Origin: Odobenus rosmarus divergens
Taxonomy: Eukaryota > Chordata > Mammalia > Carnivora > Odobenidae
DNA length: 64,000 nt
NCBI RefSeq assembly: GCF_000321225.1
Contig: NW_004451660.1
Span: 296,553 to 360,552, forward strand
Direction of reading: 5' to 3'
Both the position numbers and the translations under genes were made by a program. Below are positions 50,013-62,679 of this stretch, piece after piece. How positions within the stretch are numbered: position 1 is the stretch's first letter; each line of letters starts with the position of its first letter. Below the pieces are notes generated by a model. That model made no database searches, was not told the origin of the DNA, and saw only the letters and a list, made by a program, of their open reading frames with translations.

Positions 50013-50207
50013 TCTTTTTTTTTTTTAAGATTTTATTTATTTGACAGAGAGACACAGCGAGAGAGGGAACACAAGCAGGGGGAGCGGGAGAAGGAGAAGC
50101 AGGCTTCCTGCCGAGCAGGGAGCCCGATGCGGGGCTCGATCCCAGGACCCTGGGATCATGCCCTGAGCCGAAGGCAGACGCTTAACGACTGAGCCACCCA
50201 GGCGCCC
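50013..50207 (-). mobile_element. SINEC, young copy
   Basis: Tail left (C then poly-T, AAGATTTTATTTATTTGACAG), head right (GGGCGCCTGGGTGGCTCAGT on minus). The 16-bp duplication TACTACATAAAGTCTT is perfect (49997-50012, 50208-50223) and the body is close to consensus with its CpGs kept (GCCCGATGCGGGGCTCGATC). Confidence 0.97.
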
Positions 50208-50224
50208 TACTACATAAAGTCTTA

Positions 50225-51825
50225 ATGTGAAGTCAATCAAGTTCACTTCAGATTCACCCCCACACACTTCAAGACAAGAGAATACATGGTTCACGCTGTG
50301 GCAGTCAGACTCTTTCTTCAAATTTAACTCTTACAGTGTAACAAAAAAATGAAAAATGATGGGTTTTCATTCATCGTGGTGGTCAGTGTCTGAGGAAACT
50401 GGAGATTCCTGGTACCTGGATCCTTAGCGCTGTTGCTCTGTATCTGAATCTTTCTTAAACCAGGCTGTTGTGTTTTTCTTTGATTTACAATAAATTAAGT
50501 GGCAGACAGTGGGTCTTTATAAAGTGGATACATAATCTGAAACTAGTAGTTTATTTACTCCTCAAAAGTTTAAAAAAAACAAAGGTGAATATTCTACATC
50601 AATTACTGAGGGCTCAAAATACTGTTCTGTCTCGGAAGACATGATTATCTAATTTCAGATCTGTGAAACTAAAAAACAGTAAGTTGGTTTAGACTAAACT
50701 GGCTAAGAGGGACACGGAGTCCAGAGAGATGCAAGATGGGCCTTACACCAAAACTCAGAAAAAGGGTAGATTTTGAGAAAATTGATAGGAAGGAAGAAAA
50801 ATTCAGGCAGGGAACTGCTTGACCAATTACAAGGAGGAAACCTATCCTGTTGGCTACAAGGGCGAGTTTGTGTCTGAGAGAGCCAGGAATAATGTTGCAG
50901 CAGCAGTCGGAAGAAGGCACTCAGTGCCATGCTAAAATGTTTGGACTGGATCAGAAAGGCAGCAGGATCCACGTAATTAATGTGTAAACTAGCTTGACTC
51001 AGGGCAAGAGTGGATCCAGGGTGGGCAGTTACGAGATTTCTATAATGCCCAAGATTTAGGGTAGAAAGATGGAGCCAGATAATGGTGAAGAAAATGGAAA
51101 CGGACTACTTGATGGGAGAAATCACACAAAGGGAGACTCTGTACGATCTGACAAATGACTGAATTGATATGGAGGGACAGGGTTAAATCAATCAAGCCAT
51201 GTTTCCAAGGGCATGAGCATAAATTATGGAAAAGTAATAATACTTGGTATTCCAAGGAAGAAACTATTTTGGTAATTATAATGTGTATGTACTTTCTTTT
51301 TTCTCTGTGTCCTTTTTGATAGGTAGACGTGGGATTGCTAAAAGGCACCTCTCACTTCAAACACTAATAATTCACTAATACACCATAGTGTATCAGTGAT
51401 TCCTACTGCTGAATATTTGTTCATCTTATTTTGAGAACTTGACTGAGGATTATTTTTCTTCCTTCATTCCTTTTGAAACATCCTTTGATGGTGGCAATGG
51501 CTACTCTTATCTTTAAAACTTATTAAGACTATTTTTATAGGTCCATGCATTTGGCTAAAACAGACTTTCCTGATTTGTGCTAATTCTGGGCCTAGACCTC
51601 AAAAGGGAACCCAAAAGCCATGCTATAAGGAAGCTGTAGCTATCTACTGAAGAGAGAGGAAGGGATACCATGTAGGAAGGGAAGGCATCTGAGGCCTTCT
51701 ACCCCAGACCAGCCTCCAGCTTTTAAGCAGCTGCATGACCCCAGAGCCCATACCAGGTGGAACAGAAAAACCACCCAGCCAAGGCATAGAATTCTAAAAT
51801 ATTTTACATCTTCACTGTTTTAGGT
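50225..51825. other. Unassigned intronic sequence
   Basis: Several overlapping minus frames (50669-50972, 51040-51348) match nothing known. No repeat recognised. Confidence 0.4.
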
Positions 51826-51829
51826 ACTG

Positions 51830-52480
51830 TACTTATGAAGCAAGAGAAAACTGAAAACAGAAAGGTTGAGCTTGAGGTGTCCCTGAAACAGTCAGGCAGA
51901 GATCTCCAGCTGTTAGTGGCTATGCAGAGCTCAGAAAACTGGAGACATAGATTTTGAAGTTATTGACTCACCAATGGTGATTGAAGTCAAGAACATGTGT
52001 GGGATGGGTGCCTGGGTGGCTCAGTCGGTTAAGGGTCTGTCTGCCTTCGGCTCAGGTCATGATCCCAGGGTCCTGGGATCAAGCCCTGCATCGGGCTCCC
52101 TGCTCGGCCGGGAACCTGCTTCTCCCTCTCCCTCTGCCGCCCCCCCCCCGACTTGTGATCTCTCTCTCTCTCTGTCAAATAAATTAATAAAATCTTTTTA
52201 AAAAAGGAGAACATGGGTGGGAACATCTACGACAAGAACATAAAATGAGATGAGGAAGGAGTCTAGGCTATAGTCACGACAAACTTTCACATGGAAAGAG
52301 TAGTAAAACAAATATGAGCCAGCAAAGGAGACAGAGAAAAGCCAGAAAAACAGAAAAAGTGTGGATTCACTAAGGCCCAGAGAAGTGTCCCACAGAGAAA
52401 CATGGACCCCTGTGATGGATGTTGCCAAGAAGCATAATGACAGGGTACAGTTTACAAACAGAATAAAAAATCCCTCCAAG
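51830..52480 (+). repeat. Ancient mammalian interspersed repeat, copy 3 (tentative; contains a SINE)
   Basis: Before the SINE: AAACTGAAAACAGAAAGGTTGAG, CTTGAGGTGTCCCTGAAAC. After it: AGCCAGCAAAGGAGACAGAG and AGAAGCATAATGACAGGGTA. The wording resembles the 3' half of the repeat at 23490-24480 and its usual continuation. The SINE at 52005-52207 split it. Confidence 0.4.
52005..52207 (+). mobile_element. SINEC
   Basis: Head TGGGTGCCTGGGTGGCTCAG, body CATCGGGCTCCCTGCTCGGC, a C10 run, CT run and a tail AAATAAATTAATAAAATC. Duplications AGAACATGTGTGGGA / AGAACATGGGTGGGA at 51990-52004 and 52208-52222. Antisense to IL1RAPL1. Confidence 0.95.
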
Positions 52481-52484
52481 AAGC

Positions 52485-55280
52485 TTAATATTACTAACAC
52501 CACTTGGAGAATTAACTTCTTCAGGGAAGACATATTTGATGTCATGCCATTAACCTATTCATGTCATCTTCCACCAAGTAAATGATTATTCATATTTGAT
52601 CTTGAATACAATCATTTCAAGACAGAAAACGAACAAGCAGAGAGACTTACAGTTTCAATTTAATTGCAGGGGCATGGCTAATGGAAAGATTTTCTATATA
52701 TTGTGAGGCTCATTGTGATACCTTTGCTCATTCCCAAACTGATCTGTGGAGACTGGAAAATTATAGCACTGGCTTATTTGATGTTTAATTATCATGACTT
52801 CTGTGATAATTAAGAATAACTCATGCCATAACAGTGTGTATGTTACATGGAAGGGAGAGTAAGTAGGGTATTTGATTCCTGAAGTGCATCATATTTTAAC
52901 ACCCCCTTCTTCTATTTGATAAAACTGGTCTCAGTAAAAATCATGTAATAATCACTAAGAGTCATTATTTTCTGGATTTGTTCCTTGGTTTCAAAACAAT
53001 AAAAAAAGGAAATTACAATTTTAAAGATATTTTTCAAATTCAGTAACATATTTCATGTATAAGAGATGTACCCTTTCCCAACAAAAATATTATTCCCTGT
53101 AGGTCACGCTCTGCTTCACTGTTTTAAACACAAATAAAAACTGTAAGGGGTCACATACAATGTCAATATTGAAGTAATTCAAGTTCTATTTATTCATCTT
53201 TACAATTTCTGTGCCATCGTTTTTTATATCAAATTGCCTGTTTAAATAAAGAAATACCAAGTACCACTGGGTTGGAGGCAGTAACATTTTTCAGTCAGCT
53301 CAGATGATTCCACACTATTATGAATTTACTCTCTAAATAAATGCATTGCAGCTGAGACTGTATGTTGGGGATCTACTGTGTAATTGGGAGGTCTTTGAGT
53401 TAACTGTTATGCAGAATTAAATGTTTATTCAAGGATAATTAATAAAAATGTGTTAATTTGAAGCTTGCATAAATACGAAACTCAAAAGCAGGCACATGAA
53501 TTGTTTTGAAAATAGCCCAATGAAATATTTTGGGGGGAAGAAATATTTTATCACAAGCATTGTTTAGAATTGCTGATGCATGGTGACAATAAAAAGCAAA
53601 CCAAATTCTAGTCAGCTTTCTTATTGTTTTTAAATTATTCTACAGACATTTCACCCCCATATTGCCTGCCCGTTAGGAGAACTGTTCCCCATTACTTCGC
53701 ACTCTATGCATAACTGATATGAATCAAATTACCATTTTTTCTTTGTTAGCCTTGACCCTGAAATCCCATCTTGCTACATGAATGAAATTTGACAAGAAAT
53801 TCAAAATTTTGCAGGTGCATTTCTATGCATAATGCATGGTGGAAAACCTTCAAAACTCTTTTGCAATATTTTTTTCTTAAGTATGCAAAAACGATAGATT
53901 GGGGGGATTGACTTCACGGAAAATTAAGAGGGGAAAGAGGTGATTATTTAGATGTCGGATGACTTATGGAAATATAGAAAATGAAACTGGGTTATAATTT
54001 ATATATCATCTGCCCTCTAAATCCATTTATTTATTCGTTTAACAAAGTTTAACTACCTCTTCCATACCTTTCTGTGTGGTAGGTGTTGGGAAATAAAGAA
54101 TATCTTGTCAGTCAATATTCTACATAACTTTCCCCTTCAAACATTTAATGCATTTTAAGATTTTTTGGATGAAAGTCTTGGTAACGTATAAACTTCCCAG
54201 GCTGTATATAGAAAGGATAATTTAACTTTTCATGTCTTAAAGTCATCATAATGAGCATCCATTTTGTGTATTTTGGGATAATTCTGTGTCTCCCAGCTCT
54301 TTGCCTTTTTAGCCTCACCTTCCTTTACAGGTAGCCTGTTAGCTTTGACATCTCCTGCTGTCATCTGCTTGTCTTTAATAGTCTCTTACCTGACATTAAT
54401 CTTAACATTTCCTGGTTTGAAAGTTCTATGTGTGGGAAAACTAGACAAGCAAACTTTACTGTTATCTGGCAGCAGGTTATAAATTACAAGAAAAAGGAAA
54501 CTCCAGTTGAACTCCTTAAAAGATAAGAGGAAGTTATTAACACACATAACTATCAGTCCACTCTGCCATCTTTGGCCTTATTTACCTGTTAGCTTGCCTC
54601 CCAGATGCAGGATGGCTACCGCATTTCTGAGTACCACGTCCTTCGGACAACATACAAAAGAGTAAAAGAGACCTTTCTCTCCCTTGTATGTGCATGTTTT
54701 CCAAGACTTAATAAAGTTTTGCACAGATGCATCCCTCCCCAAAAGTCTACGTCTCTCAAGTTACTGGCCAGCTTATAGTATGTACCCATTCCAAAATGAA
54801 TCACAGACATGGGGAATGAGTCTGCCATGGTTAGCTCAGACTATGTTGGCGTAGGTGGGGAGATGAGTCAGTTTGTCCTCACGGTACCTGGTCAATCAGA
54901 AGAAGGTGGATTTTGAATAAACTAAAGGTTGTGTTAAGAACAAAGCTGGGGAATATGGTAGGCAACCAGTGGCATCTTTTATAGGAAGCCTTGTGACTTT
55001 GAATGTTCAAAAGCCACTTTCCATTTTCATTCTCAGTTTGGGTTTATGGTCTAGAGTGTTTATGTTGCTGGAATATTAAAAAGATGACTTAAATGCTGTA
55101 TATTTCTACTGCAATGGAAACTCTTATTAATTTGCCACCACCATAAAGTGACAATTGAGTATACAAAAGTAATAATTTATTCCACTGACTTCTGAAAATG
55201 AGGCATAGAAGCCAATCTATTGGAATATAAGAAAAAAAGTATTAGACATATTCTTTTTACTTTTATTCATTTTTATTTAA
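52485..55280. other. About 2.8 kb AT-rich unassigned sequence
   Basis: No mobile element or exon signal recognised. Isolated splice-like motifs occur (for example TTTTTAAATTATTCTACAG near 53640) without a coding frame downstream. Confidence 0.45.
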
Positions 55281-55295
55281 TGAATTTAAAGCCTT

Positions 55296-55416
55296 GGGAT
55301 GGCTGGGTAGCTCAGTCAGGCAACTGACTCTTGATATCGGCTGAGGTCAGGATCTCGGGGTTTTGAGATGGAGTCCCATGTCAGGCTCCGTGCTCAGCGG
55401 GGAGTCTGCTGGAGAT

Positions 55417-55457
<41 letters not shown>

Positions 55458-55498
55458 GCCCCTCCCCCCTCTCATGAATAAACAAATCTTTCAAAAAA
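55296..55498 (+). mobile_element. SINEC, older, with long CT array
   Basis: Head GGGATGGCTGGGTAGCTCAG, diverged body (ATGTCAGGCTCCGTGCTCAGC), a (TC)n array at about 55421-55450, then AATAAACAAATC and poly-A. Duplication AATTTAAAGCCTT at 55283-55295 and 55498-55510. Confidence 0.92.
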
Positions 55499-55514
55499 AT
55501 TTAAAGCCTTAATA

Positions 55515-58500
55515 GTATTTCACATAGAGATTGACCTTGATCCTCACTCAACCCATGTCAGACACTTACAAGACATATCACATTAACTACCCACAGAGGA
55601 AAGTTGAAGTCTGAAAGAGAGAAGGGGTTGACAGCACTACCCTCAATCATTTGTACATCTTTAGCATGTTTTTAGATATTACCCAGGTAAAGGGATTAAT
55701 GGATTTCATTATTCTAAATAGTAAAATCTTTACAATACCCTGCAATGAAATGAAGAGGGATCATGAAACTCCCTTAGGCCCTACGGAAGTTTATTGGTTA
55801 TTTCACGGCAAAGTACTTCAAAGAGTTGTCAAATTTACACATAAATTATGTATTTTTTTCTTTTAATAAAAAAAATGAGTATTCAAAACTCGCCACTTTG
55901 TCAGTAATCTACTTCCAAGAAGATATTTAATCATTGAGTGGTGTACAGTCTGTCTATTCAAAGTAGAGGTTTCACTTGAAGAATGAGACTAACTTTCAAA
56001 AAATAAACTTTACTATAGAGAAGACATTTTGAAAATGGCATGTTTGGAAACATTTCCTTTATTATGTGATTTTATGCCAAAAATAATCAGTGTCATCTCT
56101 TAAAACTCCCATATATGCACATATTAAAATTTGGAAACAGAACTCTTGAGCTCTAAACTTAATTTCCCTACAAAAGATTTCAAGGTTTTGTGGAAATCTA
56201 AAAATCAAACAACTGATTAGATTGCAAGAATAATTTGTTGACTTCAGGGAAAATGGAAATTGACTAGTCAAGTTTCAATAAAAAGATTTACGTGTTGGAA
56301 AATGTGCTTGAAATACCTATCACGGTTTCTCAAGTCCAGCTAACAATGCACTTACCAGCTAAAGACATTTATTTGGAATTCTTGACTCCCAAAGTTCCAA
56401 GCAAAATAAAGTCTTTATAAATAACAATTTTAAACAAATCATACTACTTATAAAGATTTCATAAACAATCTTAACTAACTATGATATCTGAATTTGATTA
56501 TAATCATCATACTAAATTATCAGAAACCTTAACAATCATTCTCATTCATTCACAAATAATGATTACATGACAGATATGAAGTCAGACTAGTCCTTAAAAG
56601 TACTAAGTAGAACCTCTTTTGATTTGATAGTTATGAGGCTCATCAATAGTAACAAAACAAATAAACCTATTTATTTCCATAACATCTCTTTCCATAAGGA
56701 AAAAGAACAAATCTTTGGACTTTCCAGGAACCCTCTGGGAAATCTTAGGTACAGAAGATATTGTGAAAGTTTCATATTTTTTATTCCATTTTTTTTTTTT
56801 TTTTTTTTTTTAGTGAGAATTTGATTTGAAGAAAGCAAAAATCAAAGTTTGCCAGGACATTTGAGCACTTCAGATGGGATCACAGGTACCTGAGAACATG
56901 AATGGCTGTGACTTGGCTACCTATTAAAGTGACAACACGATATGTACAAAAACAAGAACATCTGTTGTTTCTTTTATTTTAAGGAGAATAATCAAGGGCA
57001 TGGCCAAGTCAGAGAGACAGTGCAGAATGTCATTCTGGTGGGATACAAAACCTCTGCTATGGGGCAAATTAGCCTCTAAGGTGAAGAGCAAATTTTTACA
57101 ACCTCTTATTAAGAGCAGAAAAATAAGGAAACTTTGTCATTTTCACGGAGAGGAAACCAAATTCTAAGTGTGTGTGACTAAAATATTTGATCCTAAAGGA
57201 GCCACAGCTCTTTTTTTAAAAAAATCTTGTGAATAGAGCCATCCAAACTGAACCAGGTTTAGCAAAATTTTAACACAAATTTATTCTCCTTTTCAGGTTC
57301 TATTTCCACATGTGTTCTACAGATCTATCAGTATGCTCAGTGTTGTCCTTTACCATGCTCTTTCTTGTTCTGGAACAAAAGTCATTTTACTTCAAGACAG
57401 AAGCATTCTCTTTTTTTTCCTTAAACAAAACATGCCTTATTATCCTGAGACTTCTAGTAGTCTCCTATGAGTAGTGTCACAGTCATATATTAATTATAAC
57501 TTTTATGCCAAGTCACTTCTGTTTCACAAGGAAAACAAGATGGTAACACTTGTGAATAGTCTGTCATTTCTGCAGGACTAGCACAGCTCAGAATACACAT
57601 ACTCCAGCTTTGTAGAGCAGCACGGTTCCCTCATACAATTCTGAACATGGCAGAGATGAACATGCTCAATGACAAACCCAAAGATGAAGCTTTCTGTAGC
57701 ATACACAAGGAGGGAGCAAAAGTATATAAACTTAAAGTTAAGCTAAACAGTATTCTATCTGACATAAAAATGATCTAGGTATTCAAAGAATGTCCATAAG
57801 TTAACTCAATATAGTATTTGTCCAAGGGTTATCTAAACACCTTGGAAATTGTCTTCAAGCTGACATATTCCTAAACATAATTATTGGGGAAATAAAACAA
57901 TGTCGTAAAAATGACTCAGTTTGGCCAAAGATTTATGTTTTTCATAATGTTAAACAATACCTAGAAGTAATGCTAGTTTATGTGATCAGTTAACCTGTAT
58001 ACTTTTAGGAAAAACATACCCAAGTAGAAAAAAAAAAGTATTCTTGTATGATACTTGATACTATGATAACACCAACTAATCAGAGAAGATATGGCTGCTT
58101 TTATTAAACACTAAAGATTAAACTATTTTACCTAAGTTACATTAATTTGAATTCTTAAAATGGTTCTGGGTTGGTTTTTTGGAAATTATGTTTTCTAAAC
58201 CAGTACATTTAAAGGATCAGTAGTTCAACTTCCTGTTTTCAGGGAATTTTAGGAAAATCCAATTTATATAAGCAAGTGTTTCGAAATGCCAATCAGAGTT
58301 CGCTCCCCTAACTTATGGGACTTCACAAGCTAATAGGTTAATACCACGTGGAAGTCAGAAAACACCATACACTCAAGCAATTAGAGGTGAAGATATTTGT
58401 GAACTACAGACACATAGACATATGGGCACAGAAAAATAGAGCTTATAACTTTAATTCTACAGTTTCAACAATGGGGCAAGAGTCAATACCAGAACAGAAA

Positions 58501-60775
58501 AACTGGCCCAAGTGAAAGAGATCGTTTCTTCCCAGACAGTATGACATTCTCCATTGATTTGAGCTCAAAAATAGACAAAAAGGCTAACAAACCAGATTCT
58601 TTGTTGTCTCTCACTCAACAGAGATTAGATTTCTATAAACCATTAATCCATTTAGAGGAATCTCCAAATTGTCAGACCTTAAAATCAAATTCTCAACCAC
58701 TGTTGCCAACAGTGGGTAATAACATATTGGCTGTAAATGAACCAAAACGAAACAAAGACACAAAATCAGTAGAGAGGAAAATTAAAACTAGAAAAACAGA
58801 GTCAACAATGTTCTCTTGGTGCTCTGGATTCACCTAATGAGAGCCCAGAAAAGCACATCTGGGCTTCAACCCCATATGAAGTACACATCTCTGGCATGGA
58901 AGTTTACCTGGCTCTGTCAAGTTAATCTAATTGGACCTCTTGGTGCAATTTCCAAACAGTTAAAAGATATTTTCCAAACAGGATAAAGTCAGGACACTCA
59001 CACAGGTATGAAATGAATACCCGTTAAAAGATTCTAATTCAACTCACGAGTGACTGGACAGGTATCATAACTGGTTCAAAAAAGAATTCAAAGACTATAC
59101 ATTGGAATGTTGATCAAGAGTACTGAAATGATTATGTAAATAGAAGCAAACCTGGTTTGATTACAACAGGAGAGGGAATAATCGAACTTCTCCTGGACAT
59201 TGAGCATGTCTAGCAGGGACCTACAACTAACAAAGTGATGTAAATGAGCTCAAAGAAAATAAAGCTAGAATCAGAGAACCTAGAGCACTGGCCTTTAGAC
59301 AAGGTAAAGTTTTCTATGGAACTCATATTAATTTTTCTGTAATGTTAAAGTCAAATAGAAATTTAAGAGTTCCCTCACAAAGAGGGTCCAGTCATTGGGG
59401 CAAACATGTTCCTACCTCAAATATTTACATGCCCAGGCCTGGTCAGGGCTCAATGACACCAGGGACATCACTAAGTTTAGGAGTCACAAAGGCAGCTCCC
59501 CGAAGGGCTTAAGTGGGTGGGAATGAGTACTGGTATCTTTAGATGCCCAAGCCAAGAGAAAAACCAAGTAGCACCCATATGAGCAAAATCTAAGAAATAC
59601 GATGCCTGGGAAAGGAACAATGGGAGCTCCTCTAGTCGTAGAAAGCTGACTTGCTTCCACTCTTCAAGAAGCGAGCTGCAGTTCCCTGGAAGCTGGGTGC
59701 ATCACCTTCTACAGGAAGAACACTATGTCCAGTATCCATGAGGGATAAGAAGGTATGGCCACTGTGGGGTATGTTATTTACCTATTTCAGAGAGGAGCAG
59801 TTTCTAATGGTGACAGTGTAGAGAGTGGCCCCAGTGGAAGGAGCTAGCTTGGGCGGCAGGGAGAGAAGACTTCCTCATTGGCTCTGAAAAACTTAAGTCC
59901 TTGTGAGGCCAGGATGTTGGCATGGCATCCTCTTGGCCTGCTGAAATCTCAGAATGATGATGGTAAGCTGGGGTGGAGCTGAAGACCATGACTGAAGCAC
60001 CAAAGGCTTTATTCATGATGGAAACCATCTAAAGGCCAGAAGGTGAAGGCAATGAGGGTGGGGAAGGAGAGGGAGGCACAGCAGTTGACATGAACTTAAT
60101 GGAGCAGGGCCTTTTACAGGAAGACTGAGGAGGGATGGGGGAAACCACAAAGAAATAGACAAAAACAGGAATTACAGCCAAGTTAGTTTCATGTATTATT
60201 TATTCTCCGCCTCATTCCAAAAAAGGACTTGAGGCAGGCATTATTGGCTAGTGTTCTGACTCTTCCTGTGGAATATACTGTTCTGCTTTCTCCATAGACT
60301 CTGGTAAATTAAAAAATAATATTATATATAAGTCACTATCTGGCCTAAGACATGCCATTCAAGCAGTTCTTAATTGTTATTAATTGTTAATGAATGGACT
60401 TTATAAATATACATCATTGCAAACATAATTATCAATCTCATTCCCAGATGAGATACCTAATCTATCTAAAAATCACATATTTGATAAAGAACCATAGAAT
60501 TATCAACAGCTGAATACAGCTTTTGAGAAGTGTAGTATATTCTACATAAATTCTGTCTCAAGTGATGAACTCAAAAGAACATGTAATTCTTATAAACATT
60601 CTTAGATGCTGTGTTAAAAGAAAAAAGGTGTCACTTGAAACACTGTAGAAAACTAACCCCTCCCCTGTGACTGTCAACAGTTGACATTTTCTCCTGTTCA
60701 GCCTATGCTCAAGGTCCCCCCTCTGTCGCCCCCTGGCCTATCATAGAGGGCTGCTCAGAGGTTGCCTAGCCAGCT
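55515..60775. other. Longest unassigned stretch in the window (about 5.2 kb)
   Basis: No SINE, recent L1, MIR or L2 is recognisable across it. It contains a T23 tract (56789-56811) and an uninterrupted 98-codon lysine-rich frame (58541-58837). From about 59420 to 60180 it is noticeably less AT-rich. No splice-bracketed frame and no homology I can name. It may include an old element outside my recall. Confidence 0.5.
56789..56811. repeat. Poly-T tract (T23)
   Basis: Twenty-three consecutive T. It could be the tail of a minus-strand retrocopy, but no AATAAA signal (TTTATT on plus) lies just to its right and no target duplication is evident. Confidence 0.9.
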
Positions 60776-60779
60776 GGGA

Positions 60780-61000
60780 CGATAGACTCAAAGACCTGAG
60801 TTCGCCATCAGTTCATCACTTTCTGGCCACGTGACCTTGGACAGTCCTCTTTTCTCTCTAAGCAGCACTTTCCTCATGTGTGAAATGGGGACAATAAGAG
60901 TTCCTCCATCTTTGGATTTTCACAAAGGTTAAGTTAATGTGTGCCTGTTAGCTGCTGCAGAACACAGTGCCCGGCAAAGAGTGTGCCCTTAATGAGTAGC
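60780..61000 (+). mobile_element. MIR
   Basis: Blocks in order: CAAAGACCTGAGTTCGCCAT, CTTTCTGGCCACGTGACCTTG, CACTTTCCTCATGTGTGAAA, TGGGGACAATAAGAG, CACAAAGGTTAAGTTAATG, CACAGTGCCCGGCAAAGAG. Nearly complete. Confidence 0.85.
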
Positions 61001-61004
61001 TGCA

Positions 61005-62125
61005 TGTCTCTCCCTTTCTGTAGACCAGATGCTTAGGAGTGCTTCCCCAAGTGTCCCTGGGCCTGGCTCTCCCATGATGGCTGGACGCCTGGGCCTCTGG
61101 CTGTGAAACCACAGCCTACTGAACCCTGTGGAGAGACAGGAGAGTGCCACCTAGAGGAAGAAGCCAGAAGTACACCCGGGAACCAGACAGGCCTCAGCCT
61201 GATGACTCACACTCCTTCTGCCTCCCTCACCATTTGTGTAAGCCGAAGGACACGACTTGGCCTTCAGCTAATTCACGGGAGTGTCCTAAGAGTGAAGGAA
61301 ATACTGCTGGGGTTGTACTTAGAGCTCAGTGGAATATGTGCTTGTATAAATCCAAGAAAACTTTCCTGCCGTGTAATGCCCATTAAATCTCATATTTACA
61401 GTAACCTCACTGTCAAGATGCTCACCCTACAAATTTGAGATTTGTTATAGAGAGCCAGGAAGCCCTCCTAGCCTTAGCCAAGCTCGTTCTTACTCTTCTG
61501 TTGATTTGAGTAGCAAGCAGGCCTTTCCCCAGCAACTGCAGGTGAAGAGTTACCTTTATCTAATCACAGGATAGCAATATTATCACCTTTCTTCCCCACC
61601 CCTCCCCTGCCCCAAAGGAAAAGTTCTGTCTGCCTGGGCTAGAGGTTTCTCATATTCCAGGGTCCTCCAGCCTACAGTGAATGCCTCTAGGGTGTGTAAT
61701 GCCAGAAAACGAATCATTATACTAAGATCATGACATGTTAGTTAAATAGCTGTCTGATTTTTAAAAACTGTTTATTGTGGTGTATGGCTGTGATTGTTGT
61801 AACACAGAACATAGTCCAGTTCTGGATATTTCACAGGAAAGCACATCAGAGGAATTTATTAAAGGCAGGAGAAGGCATAATAGGTGGGTAAACCATGTCG
61901 GGTTAGTAGGGATGTATGGTCAGATCATCAGACCCTACAGTCCATGCAGGAAGCAAGAAATAATGGTCACTGTGACTACTATAGGGAGCCAGTCTTCCCA
62001 GGCTCCTTCAGACTATCTGAGGTCCGAGGTGGAGTTTGGAGGTTGAGCCTAATGACCTCGTGTTGGCAAGCCCTCTGAAGTCACAGGGGCATGGGAGAAT
62101 TGGGCAGAGAAATCTTGCCATCCCT
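61005..62125. other. Less AT-rich unassigned sequence with a candidate CTCF-like motif
   Basis: No mobile element recognised. Overlapping frames (61103-61438, 61144-61386, 61777-62078) match nothing. A CTCF-like core at 61145-61157 and an AP-1-like TGACTCA near 61202 are visible; both are motif matches only. Confidence 0.4.
61145..61157 (-). promoter_or_regulatory. Candidate CTCF-like motif
   Basis: On the minus strand CCTCTAGGTGGCA fits the CTCF core (CCNSNAGGKGGCR pattern). A single motif match in 64 kb is weak evidence of occupancy. Confidence 0.3.
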
Positions 62126-62142
62126 TTAAGAATTACGCTTTA

Positions 62143-62337
62143 GGGGGCACCTGGGTGGCTTAGTTGGTTAAGCGTCTGCCTTTGGCTCAGATCATGATCC
62201 CAGAGTCCTGGGATCGAGCCCCACATCAGGCTCCCAGCTCATCAGGAAGCCTGCTTTTCCCTTTCCCTTTGCCGCCCCGCCCCCCGCTTGAGCGCGTGCT
62301 CTCTCTCTCTCAAATAAATAAATAAAATCTTTAAAAA
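62143..62337 (+). mobile_element. SINEC
   Basis: Head GGGGCACCTGGGTGGCTTAG, body with GAGTCCTGGGATCGAGCC, CT run, AAATAAATAAATAAAATC and poly-A. Duplications AAGAATTACGCTTTA / AAGAATTACACTTTA at 62128-62142 and 62338-62352. Antisense to IL1RAPL1. Confidence 0.95.
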
Positions 62338-62354
62338 AAGAATTACACTTTAGC

Positions 62355-62675
62355 TGTGCTTGTTGATTTCACAGGAAATGTGGGGGCCATGGCCAGCATA
62401 GCATGGGCGTAAATGCAGCACCCTGCCAAGTCCCCCTCCTACACATGCACAGGAATCCGACACTCAGAGGAGGAAGACAGGCAGAAAGTGAGAATCACTG
62501 CCCTTGGGAAAGCATCAACCCACTCAAGACCTTTTTGTGCATTTCTAAAAGGTGTGTAATTTCATTATATGTAATAGAGGCTTCATTGGACTTAATGAGC
62601 TAGCCTCAAAGAACTTCATGCTGTTTCTCATATAAGCTCCAATAGTAATAGCTAGAGTTACTCTTCCTCCAATTT
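62355..62675. other. Unassigned intronic sequence
   Basis: Nothing recognised. Confidence 0.4.
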
Positions 62676-62679
62676 ATTG

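Noticed and set aside
53600..53660. Splice-acceptor-like TTTTTAAATTATTCTACAG on the plus strand
   Set aside because: The host gene runs on the minus strand, and no coding frame or donor follows within exon distance.
56789..57250. Processed pseudogene beginning at the T23 tract
   Set aside because: No polyadenylation signal next to the tract, no target duplication and no recognisable coding remnant to its right.
61103..61438. 111-codon plus-strand frame
   Set aside because: A second frame overlaps it in another phase over the same DNA, a sign that local base composition rather than selection keeps stops rare.
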